Position numbers and translations under genes: made by a program. From positions 1 through 27,019 of the forward strand of contig CANNNH010000006.1 of assembly GCA_947505915.1 (NCBI GenBank): DNA of 27,019 nt, in the 5' to 3' direction. The notes beneath the pieces were generated by a model. The model made no database searches. It was not told where the DNA came from and worked only from the letters and a program-made list of their open reading frames with translations. Each line of letters begins with the position of its first letter. Positions within the stretch are counted from its first letter, which is position 1. Origin of the DNA: Comamonadaceae bacterium (GTDB taxonomy: Bacteria > Pseudomonadota > Gammaproteobacteria > Burkholderiales > Burkholderiaceae). Below, piece after piece: positions 1-8,418 of this stretch.

Positions 1-2088
1 AAAATGGCCAACTTGCCGCAGAGCTTTCAGATCCTTGACACGCAAGACCAGTTATCGGCCATCAAGCGCCTGTGCAAGCAATTCAATGTGGACGACGAAC
101 GCTTTCCACCCAAGCAGCTGATGTGGTTCATCGCCGCCTGCAAAGAAGATGGCCAGCGCGCTAAGGACGTGCCGGTGCGTGACGAAGAAAGCCGCAAGAA
201 GGCCGAAATTTATGCGCTCTACGAAGACCAGTGCCAGCGCGAAGGCGTGGTCGATTTTGGCGAGCTGATGCTGCGCAGCTACGAGCTTCTGCGTGACAAC
301 CCGGCCGTGCGCGAGCATTACCAGCGGCGCTTTCGCCATATCCTGATTGACGAGTTTCAGGACACCAACAAGCTGCAGTACGCCTGGATCAAGATGCTGG
401 CCGGGCAGGGTGACGATGCCGCCCAAAGCCCGGGTGCATTGCCGGGTGGCTCGGTGGTGGCGGTGGGCGACGACGACCAGAGCATTTACGCTTTTCGGGG
501 TGCGCGCGTGGGCAATATGGCCGACTTCGTGCGCGAGTTCCGGGTCGAGCAGCAGATCAAGCTCGAGCGCAACTACCGCAGCTTCGGCAATATTCTCGAT
601 TCGGCCAATGCGCTGATCAGCCACAACACCAAGCGCCTGGGCAAAAACCTCAGCACCGAAGCCGGCCCGGGCGAGCCGGTGCGCGTGTATGAGGCCACCA
701 GTGACTTTGCCGAAGCACAGTGGTTTGTGGACGAGGTCAAGCAGCTGGTGCGCGAAGGCCGCGAGCGCAAGGAAATCGCCTTGCTTTACCGCAGCAACGC
801 GCAAAGCCGGGTGATGGAAACCGCGCTCTTCAACGCCGGCCTGCCTTACCGCGTGTATGGCGGCTTGCGCTTTTTCGAACGCGCTGAGATCAAACACGCG
901 CTGGCTTATTTGCGCCTGCTCGAGAATCCACACGACGACACCAGCTTTTTGCGTGTGGTGAACTTTCCGCCGCGCGGCATCGGCGCGCGCAGCATCGAGC
1001 AGTTGCAAGACATCGCCCGCGCCGCCGGCTGCTCCATGAGCGACGCGGTCAGTGCGGTCAGCGGCAAGGCCGGTGCGAATTTAGGCGCTTTTGTCGCCAA
1101 ACTCGATGTGCTGCGCGAGCAGACCAGTGGCTTGACCCTGCGCGAGATCATCGAGCTGGTGCTGCAACACAGCGGACTGCTAGAGCATTACCGGCTTGAA
1201 AAAGAAGGCCAGGACCGGCTGGAGAACTTGGGCGAGCTGGTCAACGCCGCTGAGTCGTTTGTCAGTCAGGAAGGCTTTGGCCGCGATGCTGTGGCCTTGC
1301 CGGTGGACGAGCACGGCTACCCGGTGGGGCAGTCACCGGCCAGCCAGGGGCTCGATCCGAACACGCCGCTGCTCGACACACCGTTGGCTCCCGACGCCGA
1401 AACCGGCGAAACCCTCTCGCCGCTGGCCGCCTTTTTGACGCACGCAGCACTGGAGTCCGGCGATAACCAGGCGCAGGCCGGCCAGGACGCGGTGCAACTC
1501 ATGACCGTGCATTCGTCCAAAGGGCTGGAGTTTGACTGCGTCTTCATCACCGGCATGGAAGAAGGCCTGTTCCCGCACGAAAACGCCATGAGCGACCGCG
1601 ACGGCCTGGAAGAAGAGCGTCGCCTCATGTACGTGGCCATCACGCGCGCACGCGAGCGCCTGTACCTGAGCCATTCGCAAACGCGCATGCTGCACGGGCA
1701 GACACGCTACCACCTGAAAAGCCGGTTTTTTGATGAGCTGCCCGAAGCCGCGTTGAAATGGATCACACCCAAAAACCAGGGCTTCGGCGCAGGCTTCGGG
1801 GGAGTGGGCAGTGCTGGCGGGCGCAGCGACTGGGCGGCCAATGCCTATGCCGCACGCGCCAAGACGGCCGGAGGGGTCGAGCGCTTTGCCAACCCGCCTG
1901 TACCGCCGCAAAAAAATGCGCCTGCGCATGGCCTTTCGGCAGGCTGCGAAGTCTTTCACGCCAAGTTCGGTGAAGGCCGCGTGCAGATGTTAGAGGGCAC
2001 TGGCGACGATGCCCGCGCGCAGATCAACTTCACGCGCCACGGCGTCAAGTGGCTGGCGCTGAGCGTGGCCAAGTTGACGCTGGTTTAA
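1..2088 (+). CDS. uvrD: ATP-dependent DNA helicase UvrD/Rep family (5' end cut by window)
   Basis: This is a superfamily 1A 3'-to-5' DNA helicase for nucleotide excision and mismatch repair. The frame is open to base 1 and the first visible residues lie inside domain 1A/1B, so the start, the Walker A motif and the Q motif are upstream of the window. Numbering from the Met codon at base 4, one sees Walker B DEFQD (116-120), motif III GDDDQSIYAFRGA (155-167), motif IV LERNYRS (187-193), motif V MTVHSSKGLE (500-509) and motif VI around 537-555 (RRLMYVAITRARE). The last ~60 residues form the UvrD C-terminal Tudor-like domain (FGEGRV). A low-complexity insert rich in Pro, Asp and Thr at about 433-468 lies between domain 2B and motif V; I recall a variable linker there in Burkholderiales UvrD. 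PcrA/Rep naming is possible, but the C-terminal domain favours UvrD. Confidence 0.95.
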   Translation, partial: KMANLPQSFQILDTQDQLSAIKRLCKQFNVDDERFPPKQLMWFIAACKEDGQRAKDVPVRDEESRKKAEIYALYEDQCQREGVVDFGELMLRSYELLRDNPAVREHYQRRFRHILIDEFQDTNKLQYAWIKMLAGQGDDAAQSPGALPGGSVVAVGDDDQSIYAFRGARVGNMADFVREFRVEQQIKLERNYRSFGNILDSANALISHNTKRLGKNLSTEAGPGEPVRVYEATSDFAEAQWFVDEVKQLVREGRERKEIALLYRSNAQSRVMETALFNAGLPYRVYGGLRFFERAEIKHALAYLRLLENPHDDTSFLRVVNFPPRGIGARSIEQLQDIARAAGCSMSDAVSAVSGKAGANLGAFVAKLDVLREQTSGLTLREIIELVLQHSGLLEHYRLEKEGQDRLENLGELVNAAESFVSQEGFGRDAVALPVDEHGYPVGQSPASQGLDPNTPLLDTPLAPDAETGETLSPLAAFLTHAALESGDNQAQAGQDAVQLMTVHSSKGLEFDCVFITGMEEGLFPHENAMSDRDGLEEERRLMYVAITRARERLYLSHSQTRMLHGQTRYHLKSRFFDELPEAALKWITPKNQGFGAGFGGVGSAGGRSDWAANAYAARAKTAGGVERFANPPVPPQKNAPAHGLSAGCEVFHAKFGEGRVQMLEGTGDDARAQINFTRHGVKWLALSVAKLTLV

Positions 2089-2096
2089 ACGGGCAC

Positions 2097-2127
2097 AAAA
2101 AAGCGCTGTCCGCTTCCGGACAAAAGC
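2097..2127 (-). terminator. candidate rho-independent terminator for the minus-strand membrane protein gene
   Basis: On the minus strand a perfect 6-bp stem (TGTCCG / CGGACA, 2107-2122) with a 4-base loop is followed four bases later by six T residues (2102-2097). It lies about 70 bases past the stop of the 2190-2999 gene. The stem is short and the gap before the T run is not ideal, so this is a moderate call. On the plus strand no T run follows, so it does not obviously end uvrD. Confidence 0.45.
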
Positions 2128-2189
2128 TGCCTGAATTGCCGTTCAGCTCGATGAGGCTGGCACGCACCAGCTTCTTTTAAAAAAATGAA

Positions 2190-2999
2190 TCAGGCACTGA
2201 TGTCCACGGTGTGGGCAGCTGACTGGGGGCTGTCTTCGTCGGCGACAAAGCTGTCACGAAATGTGAAGTACAGCGAGGTGAAAAACATAGACACCATCAG
2301 CATGGCGGCCGGAAACATGGCCACGCCGGCAAATTCCGGGTTGCCTAGCAAGGTGGCGAGCAAGGCCACCACCAAAGCCATGGCGAAAAACAGAGCCACC
2401 CAGACGATGGCAAACACGGTCAATGCACCGAAATTTTTATAGCAGGCCATGAAGCTGAAAAACAAGCTTTTGGCGGGCGACATACCGTGCCAGTGCACCA
2501 GCGCGGGCGCATGCCAGAACAAGAGCGACAGGGGCAGGTACATCAGCATGGCCGCCCACATGGCCAGCTGAAAGTCAGCTTGCGATACCAACTCTTCGCT
2601 GATCTTGCCGCCCAGCAGGTAAAGCCTGGCGAACTGCCCGCCGTCAATCAGCGCAGTCAGCCCCATGATGCCCAGAAAAGCCACGGCGTACATCAATCCC
2701 AGTATCAGCATGGCGCGTTTGCGCTGCTGACCGGCTCTGAAGGCGCTGATCAATATCGAGGGCATGGGGAATTTTCCACGCGTTGACTCCAGCGTCGCGG
2801 CCATCAGCCCCAGTGTGGCAGCGGGTAGCAGTGCCAGCGCCAGCGCACTGCCCAGGTAGGGCAAAAATGCAGCCACTGAAAGCAGCGCCATGAACATAAA
2901 GAACAAGCCCGCCAGCGCCAGCGGTTGTTTGAAAAAAGTCTGCACGCCCAACTTGGCCCAGGTAATGCCAGTGCGCGCCGGAACAATGTTGAGTTTCAT
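2190..2999 (-). CDS. BPSS1780-family integral membrane protein
   Basis: This is a 269-residue polytopic membrane protein of unknown biochemical role. The N-terminus (MKLNIVPARTGITWAKLG) followed by long hydrophobic segments matches what I remember of the BPSS1780 membrane family, widespread in Burkholderiales and Neisseriales. Hydrophobic segments lie at about 28-50, 52-70, 95-118, 143-162, 183-213 and 222-245, giving roughly six transmembrane helices, and the last ~20 residues are polar and acidic. It sits 49 bases downstream of thrB on the same strand and may be co-transcribed with it. No catalytic motif is visible, so no function is assigned. Confidence 0.8.
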   Translation of the reverse strand: MKLNIVPARTGITWAKLGVQTFFKQPLALAGLFFMFMALLSVAAFLPYLGSALALALLPAATLGLMAATLESTRGKFPMPSILISAFRAGQQRKRAMLILGLMYAVAFLGIMGLTALIDGGQFARLYLLGGKISEELVSQADFQLAMWAAMLMYLPLSLLFWHAPALVHWHGMSPAKSLFFSFMACYKNFGALTVFAIVWVALFFAMALVVALLATLLGNPEFAGVAMFPAAMLMVSMFFTSLYFTFRDSFVADEDSPQSAAHTVDISA

Positions 3000-3048
3000 G
3001 GCCGTGGTGTCAGTGTGAGTTAGGGATGTTGGGGTTGCTCAGCCGGCC

Positions 3049-4122
3049 TTAAGAGGCCAGCGCAAAGCCGGACACCAGACGCTGGCGCAGCACGCGTTCA
3101 AAATGCTCGGGGTCGTGGGCTTTGAGCATGGCGGCGTCACGCGGCAGGTGAAAGTCCCACAAGCGGGATGTCCAAAAACGCAGTGCGCCAGCACGCAGCA
3201 TGGCCGGCAGCAGATGACGCTCTTGCAAAGTCAGGGGGCGCACCGCCTGGTAAGCCGACAGCAGTGCATTGGCACGCAGTGCATCGTCCTGCCCGGTGGC
3301 CAGGTCGATGCACCAGTCGTTCAGGCAAACCGCAATGTCAAACAAAAAGCTGTCGCAACCGGCAAAGTAAAAATCAAAAAAGCCGGTCAGCGTGGCGCTG
3401 TGCCCGCCGCTGCCGTCGGTCTCAAACATGACGTTGTCGCGAAACAAATCGGCATGCACAGGACCACGCGGCAGCGCGCGGTAGGCCGACGAAGCAGCCA
3501 CATGGTTTTGAAAAGCCAGCTCGCCCAGAATCAGCGTGCGCTGCGCGTCGCTCAGAAAGGGCAGCACCACCGGCACCGTTTCGTTCCACCAGGCCAGCCC
3601 GCGAAGATTGGGCTGCTGCATCGCAAAATCACAGCCGGCCAGGTGCATGCGCGCGAGCATGTCGCCGACTGCCGTGCAGTGTGCAGCCTGCGGGGCCAGC
3701 TCACTGCTGCCGCGCAGCTTATTGACCACAGCAGCCGGCTTGCCTTTGAGCCGGTGCAATATTTCGCCGGGCCGTACATCGGTTAATTCGACTTGGCTGA
3801 GCAATGCCGCTTGGGCAGCGGGCACCGCTTTGCGGGGTTTTGTCTGGATGGCCGGCGCTGGCGCGGGGGGCGCCGTCTGCGGGTCGGGCACGGCAATGCC
3901 GCGGCCGGCCAGATGTTTCATGAACTGCAGGTAAAAAGGCAGCTGCTCAAAGCGCAGCCGTTCAAACAGCGTCAGGACATATTCGCCCTGGTCGGTGTCT
4001 ACAAAGTAGTTGGTGTTTTCGATGCCGCCTGTGCATCCCCGTATGTCTTGCAGCTGACCCAGGCCCAGCGCCTTCAGAAAATCGCTGGCCTCGTCAAAGG
4101 AGACCTCGGAGAAAACGGCCAT
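3049..4122 (-). CDS. thrB: homoserine kinase, aminoglycoside-phosphotransferase fold
   Basis: This is a cytosolic kinase that converts L-homoserine and ATP to O-phosphohomoserine in threonine biosynthesis. The protein has the non-GHMP architecture used by many beta- and alphaproteobacteria: N-terminal strand region ending GGIENTNYFV (32-41), hinge ending TLFERL, catalytic loop GPVHADLFRDN (H223, D225, N230) and metal-binding FFDFYFAG (D250). At 357 residues it is longer than the ~320 I expect. The excess is a Pro/Ala-rich stretch at about residues 81-118, between the GIAVPDP and GEILHRLKGKPAAVV blocks. The catalytic residues are intact, so it should be active. It follows the small exported-protein gene by 63 bases. 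Confidence 0.93.
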   Translation of the reverse strand: MAVFSEVSFDEASDFLKALGLGQLQDIRGCTGGIENTNYFVDTDQGEYVLTLFERLRFEQLPFYLQFMKHLAGRGIAVPDPQTAPPAPAPAIQTKPRKAVPAAQAALLSQVELTDVRPGEILHRLKGKPAAVVNKLRGSSELAPQAAHCTAVGDMLARMHLAGCDFAMQQPNLRGLAWWNETVPVVLPFLSDAQRTLILGELAFQNHVAASSAYRALPRGPVHADLFRDNVMFETDGSGGHSATLTGFFDFYFAGCDSFLFDIAVCLNDWCIDLATGQDDALRANALLSAYQAVRPLTLQERHLLPAMLRAGALRFWTSRLWDFHLPRDAAMLKAHDPEHFERVLRQRLVSGFALAS

Positions 4123-4185
4123 GCTGAAACCCGGATAACTGGAAAAGAAAAAAGAGACGCTGTCAGGGGCAGACCACGCAGGGCT

Positions 4186-4542
4186 TTAGAACTTCAGGAT
4201 ATTCCAGAAGCGTGCGCCGGCGCTGCCTTTGTCTGAGCCGGCGCCGCTGCCGTTGCGCGATGCATCCATGGGGCGCACTTCGTAGGCCGGCATGTCTGCG
4301 GCCGGCTGCACGGTGATGCTCTGGGTTTCGCCGCCAACACGCAGCTCGTCAATGCGCGAACCGGCGTCTTGGGTGCGAATGCGCTCAATGCTGGGGTCCG
4401 GGCGGCCAGTGGCCTTGTCGCCCGGTTTGCTCACAGGCGCGGCGTTGGAGGTAGGGGGTGCAGCCGTTGTTTGGGCGCTGGCCGAAGCCGCACCCAAAAC
4501 CACCAGAGCAGCCAGCAAAAAGGGGCGGTGACAGTGTTGCAT
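4186..4542 (-). CDS. small exported hypothetical protein
   Basis: This 118-residue protein has a clear Sec signal peptide: basic start, hydrophobic stretch LLAALVVLGAASA, and likely cleavage after ASA-Q near residue 24. The mature part is small and polar. It has a Thr/Ala/Pro-rich linker, then a more conserved-looking segment (RIDELRVGGETQSITVQP, about 63-80), a Gly/Ser-rich stretch and the tail RFWNILKF. The middle block faintly resembles DUF2782-type proteins, but I cannot confirm that. It is divergent from polA, with 78 bases between the starts, and precedes thrB on the same strand. A periplasmic or outer-membrane-anchored location is inferred from the signal peptide; function is unknown. 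Confidence 0.7.
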   Translation of the reverse strand: MQHCHRPFLLAALVVLGAASASAQTTAAPPTSNAAPVSKPGDKATGRPDPSIERIRTQDAGSRIDELRVGGETQSITVQPAADMPAYEVRPMDASRNGSGAGSDKGSAGARFWNILKF

Positions 4543-4620
4543 AAGGCCATTGTAGGCGGGGCGCGGCTGGTGGCAAGCCCGGCATCCGGACCCCTCTTAA
4601 ATCCCCGACAATCGCAGCAC

Positions 4621-7440
4621 ATGACCACCGATTCCCAAACCTTGCTGCTGGTAGACGGCTCCAGCTACCTGTACCGCGCTTTTCACGCCATGCCCGACTT
4701 GCGCGTGGTGGCCGGCGACCCGACCAGCCCGGCCACCGGTGCCATCCGCGGCATGATCAACATGATGCAAAAGCTGCGCAAGGACGTGCGGGCTGACTAT
4801 GCGGTGTGCGTTTTTGATGCCAAGGGCCCGACCTTTCGCGATGCGCTTTATCCGGCTTACAAAGCCCAGCGCTCGGCCATGCCGGACGACTTGCGCAGCC
4901 AGGTGGAGGCTATTCACGAGGTGGTCCAACTGATGGGCTGGAAGGTGCTCAGCGTACCGGGCGTGGAAGCCGACGACGTGATCGGCACGCTGGCCTGCAT
5001 CGGCTCGCAGCAAGGCATTGAGGTCATCATCTCCAGCGGCGACAAAGACCTGAGCCAGCTGGTGGACCGGCACATCACTGTCATTGACACCATGAACGAG
5101 CGCCGGCGTGACCTGGCCGGTGTCGAGGCAGAGTTCGGTGTGCCGCCGCGGCTGATGATTGATTACCAGACCCTGGTCGGCGACACAGTCGACAACGTGC
5201 CGGGGGTGCCTAAGGTGGGCCCCAAGACCGCCGTCAAGTGGCTGCTGGAGTACGGCTCGCTCGACGCGCTGGTGGCGCGCGCCGATGAGATCAAGGGCGT
5301 GGCCGGCGAGAACCTGCGCCAGTCGCTGGACTGGCTGCCGCGCGGGCGTGAGCTGCTGACCATCAAGACCGACTGCGATTTGCAGCCCTACATTGAGGGC
5401 CTACCGGCGCTGGGCCAGATCACCCTGGGGGCGCAGCAGACCGAAGCGCTGCAAGCTCTTTACCTGCGCTTCGGCTTCAAGGGGCTGGTCAAAAGCCTGG
5501 AGCAACCCAACCCGGCCGCTGAGCCGGCCGGCGCGCCGGCCCGGCAGGTCAAGCCCCGGCAAAACACACACAGCGACTCACCGGGCTTGTTTGACGAGCC
5601 CGACCTGGCGCAAACCGCAGCAGCTGTCCACGCTGTCGATGTGCATTGCGAAACCATCCTGAGCTGGGCGGCCTTCGATGCGCTGCTGGCCCAGATCGAG
5701 AACGCCGAGTTGGTGGCCGTGGACACGGAGACCACGTCAATTGATGCGATGCAGGCCCGGATGGTGGGTCTGAGCGTGAGCCTGAAACCCGGGGCGGCGG
5801 CTTACATTCCGCTGGCCCACGACCACCCGGGCGCGCCCGAGCAACTGCCACTGGCCGAGGTGTTGGCGCGGCTCAAGCCCTGGCTGGAGAACCCGGCCCG
5901 GCCCAAGCTGGGCCAGCACATCAAATACGACCGCCATGTGTTCGCCAACCACGGCATTGAGGTGCAGGGCTACCGCCACGACACCATGCTGCAAAGCTAT
6001 GTGCTGGAAGTGCATAAGCCGCATGGCCTGGCCAGCCTGGCTGAGCGCCACCTGGGACGCAGCGGCATCAGCTTTGAAGACTTGTGCGGCAAAGGTGCCA
6101 GCCAGATCAAGTTCAACCAGGTCGATGTCGCCAAAGCCAGCCAATACGCCTGCGAAGACGCCGAGCAGACCCTGGCCGTGCACCGCTTGCTTTGGCCTGA
6201 GCTGCAGGCTAATGCCAAGCTGCTGTTTATTTACGATCTTGAAATTCAATCCAGTGAAGGTCTGTACCGCATTGAGCGAAATGGCGTGTTGATAGACGCG
6301 CCCATGCTGGCTGGGCAAAGCGCTGAGTTGGGCGCCCGCATTGTGCAGCTCGAAGCCGAGGCCCATGCCTTGGCCGGCCAGCTATTTAACCTGGGTTCGC
6401 CCAAGCAGATCGGTGAGATTTTCTTTACCAAACTGGGTTTGCCCGTGGTCAAAAAAACCGCCACCGGCGCGCCCAGCACCGACGAAGAAGTGCTGGAAAA
6501 ACTCGCCGAAGACTATCCGCTGCCGGCCAAAATTCTGGAACACCGCGGCCTGTCCAAGCTCAAAGGCACTTACACCGACAAGCTGGCGCAATTAGCGCAC
6601 CCGCGCACCGGCCGCGTGCACACGCATTACGCCCAGGCGGTGGCTGTCACGGGCCGCTTGTCGAGCAACGAGCCCAACCTGCAAAACATTCCAGTCAAAA
6701 CCGCCGAGGGTCGTCGCGTGCGCGAAGCCTTTGTGGCTGCCCCCGGCTGCGTGATCGCCAGCGCCGACTACTCGCAGATCGAGCTGCGCATCATGGCGCA
6801 CATCAGCGAAGACGCGGCCTTGCTGCGCGCTTTCAACGAGGGCCTGGACGTGCACCGCGCCACCGCTGCCGAGGTTTTTGGCGTGGCCCTGGACCAGGTC
6901 AGCAGCGAGCAACGCCGCTATGCCAAGGTGATCAACTTCGGTTTGATTTACGGCATGAGCAGCTTCGGGCTGGCGCGCAACCTGGGCATTGAAACCAAGG
7001 CCGCTGCCGCCTACATCGACAAATACTTTCAGCGCTACCCCGGGGTCAAGACTTACATGGACGAGACCCGCCTGTCAGCCAAGAGCCTCGGCTATGTCGA
7101 GACGGTGTTCGGCCGGCGGCTGTACCTGCCGGAAATTAATTCGCCCAACGGTCCGCGCCGCAGCGGTGCAGAGCGTGCCGCCATCAACGCTCCCATGCAG
7201 GGCACGGCGGCCGATCTCATTAAGCTGAGCATGGTCAAAGTGCAGCAGGTGCTGGACGCCCAGGCGCGTGGCAGCAAAATGATCATGCAAGTGCACGATG
7301 AGCTGGTTTTTGAGGTGCCCGAGACAGAAGTCGAGTGGGTGCGCAGCGAAATTCCGCGCCTGATGGCCGGCGTGGCGCAACTCAAAGCGCCCTTGCTGGC
7401 TGAGATTGGTTTTGGGCCCAACTGGGAAAAAGCGCACTGA
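4621..7440 (+). CDS. polA: DNA polymerase I
   Basis: This is a 939-residue replication and repair polymerase that removes RNA primers and fills gaps. The frame is open further upstream, but the ATG at 4621 gives the family-typical start (LLVDGSSYLYRAFHA), while the upstream codons overlap the divergent gene. Domain order is 5'-3' nuclease (1 to ~300; EADDVIGT, SGDKDLS), 3'-5' exonuclease (~350-530; VDTET with D368/E370, KYD with D437, YACED with Y509/D513), and polymerase (~560-939; motif A ASADYSQIELR with D716, motif B RRYAKVINFGLIYG, motif C QVHDELVF with D893). All proofreading carboxylates are present, so the exonuclease should be active. Exo II reads GQHIKYD where E. coli has an Asn. 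A Pro/Ala linker lies near 295-320. Candidate -10 boxes (TTAAAT 4597-4602, GACAAT 4607-4612) imply a very short leader. Confidence 0.97.
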   Translation: MTTDSQTLLLVDGSSYLYRAFHAMPDLRVVAGDPTSPATGAIRGMINMMQKLRKDVRADYAVCVFDAKGPTFRDALYPAYKAQRSAMPDDLRSQVEAIHEVVQLMGWKVLSVPGVEADDVIGTLACIGSQQGIEVIISSGDKDLSQLVDRHITVIDTMNERRRDLAGVEAEFGVPPRLMIDYQTLVGDTVDNVPGVPKVGPKTAVKWLLEYGSLDALVARADEIKGVAGENLRQSLDWLPRGRELLTIKTDCDLQPYIEGLPALGQITLGAQQTEALQALYLRFGFKGLVKSLEQPNPAAEPAGAPARQVKPRQNTHSDSPGLFDEPDLAQTAAAVHAVDVHCETILSWAAFDALLAQIENAELVAVDTETTSIDAMQARMVGLSVSLKPGAAAYIPLAHDHPGAPEQLPLAEVLARLKPWLENPARPKLGQHIKYDRHVFANHGIEVQGYRHDTMLQSYVLEVHKPHGLASLAERHLGRSGISFEDLCGKGASQIKFNQVDVAKASQYACEDAEQTLAVHRLLWPELQANAKLLFIYDLEIQSSEGLYRIERNGVLIDAPMLAGQSAELGARIVQLEAEAHALAGQLFNLGSPKQIGEIFFTKLGLPVVKKTATGAPSTDEEVLEKLAEDYPLPAKILEHRGLSKLKGTYTDKLAQLAHPRTGRVHTHYAQAVAVTGRLSSNEPNLQNIPVKTAEGRRVREAFVAAPGCVIASADYSQIELRIMAHISEDAALLRAFNEGLDVHRATAAEVFGVALDQVSSEQRRYAKVINFGLIYGMSSFGLARNLGIETKAAAAYIDKYFQRYPGVKTYMDETRLSAKSLGYVETVFGRRLYLPEINSPNGPRRSGAERAAINAPMQGTAADLIKLSMVKVQQVLDAQARGSKMIMQVHDELVFEVPETEVEWVRSEIPRLMAGVAQLKAPLLAEIGFGPNWEKAH

Positions 7441-7472
7441 TTTTTTTAACTCAACTTGAAGGAAAAAAAACG

Positions 7473-8378
7473 ATGTTGACAGTCGATCAGAAACTTGATT
7501 TTGATGCTTTGCTGCCCGCCGCCGCTCAAGCCGGCAGCCGCCGCTCTGCCCTCAAGCTGGCCTTGGGTGTGGGCTACGCCGCTGCCGCCGGCCCTTTGAT
7601 GGCGCAGACCGCCATCAAAACGTCTTCCGAAGGTTTGCGCACCGGTGAGGCCAGCTTTGAGGTCAATGGTTTCAAGGTGCCGGTGTTTTTTGCGGCGCCC
7701 GCCGGCAAAAGCAACTTGCCCGTGGTGCTGGTGATCCATGAGATTTTTGGTGTGCACGAGTACATTGCCGACACCTGCCGGCGCTTTGCCAAGGCCGGTT
7801 ATCTGGCAGTGGCGCCTGAGCTTTTTGCCCGCCAGGGAGACCCCAGCGCTTACGGCGAGATGGCCCGCTTGATGAGTGAAGTGGTCAACAAAACCCCGGA
7901 CGCGCAAGTCATGGCCGACCTGGACGGCGCCGTCGCCTGGGCCGCAGGTCAGGGTGGCGATGCGCAAAAAGTCGCTATCACCGGCTTTTGCTGGGGCGGG
8001 CGCATCACTTGGCTTTATTCGCAGTACAGCAGCCGCGTCAAAGCCGGCGTGGCCTGGTACGGGCGCCTGGTGGGTCAGCCCAGTGCCAACACCCCTGTGC
8101 ACCCGGTACAGCAGGCGGCCATGCTCAAAGCGCCGGTGCTGGGGCTTTACGGCGGGCAGGACACAGGCATTCCGCTGGATACCGTGGAGCAGATGAAAGC
8201 GGCATTGGCCAGCGCCGGTGCGGCGGGTAACGCTGCGGCCCGCGCCAGTGAGTTTGTGGTTTACCCCGACATGCCCCATGCTTTTCATGCGGACTACCGG
8301 CCCAGCTACCGCGCAGGCCCTGCGCAAGACGGCTTTCAGCGGGCGCTGGCGTGGTACAAGGCCAAGGGCGTTGCATAA
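7473..8378 (+). CDS. dienelactone hydrolase family protein with Tat-like signal
   Basis: This is a 301-residue alpha/beta hydrolase of the dienelactone hydrolase family. The Cys-Asp-His triad is readable: C173 in GFCWGG, D230 in GGQDTGIP and H269 in MPHAFHADY. The N-terminus carries SRRSALKLALGVGYAAAAGPLMAQT (from about residue 22), a twin-arginine-like motif with a hydrophobic core and AxA-type cleavage site, so a folded periplasmic enzyme is likely. A good ribosome binding site (GAAGGA) precedes the ATG. True ClcD opens dienelactone in chlorocatechol breakdown, but no catechol genes are nearby. Many exported relatives carry this family name without known substrate, so the substrate is left open. 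It starts 32 bases after polA. Confidence 0.88.
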   Translation: MLTVDQKLDFDALLPAAAQAGSRRSALKLALGVGYAAAAGPLMAQTAIKTSSEGLRTGEASFEVNGFKVPVFFAAPAGKSNLPVVLVIHEIFGVHEYIADTCRRFAKAGYLAVAPELFARQGDPSAYGEMARLMSEVVNKTPDAQVMADLDGAVAWAAGQGGDAQKVAITGFCWGGRITWLYSQYSSRVKAGVAWYGRLVGQPSANTPVHPVQQAAMLKAPVLGLYGGQDTGIPLDTVEQMKAALASAGAAGNAAARASEFVVYPDMPHAFHADYRPSYRAGPAQDGFQRALAWYKAKGVA

Positions 8379-8418
8379 GGCGGGATAATGGGTGCCCTGA
8401 CGCACCGGACCTTGCCTT

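Noticed and set aside
52..1008. Long minus-strand open frame opposite uvrD
   Set aside because: It is the antisense of the conserved helicase motifs, its protein has no recognisable domain, and it follows from high GC at third codon positions.
4369..4620. Upstream extension of polA to 4369
   Set aside because: The segment is antisense to the small exported-protein gene, and PolA homologs start at the VDGSSYLYRAF block just after 4621.
7438..7460. T run after polA as a terminator
   Set aside because: TTTTTTT follows the stop, but no stem precedes it.
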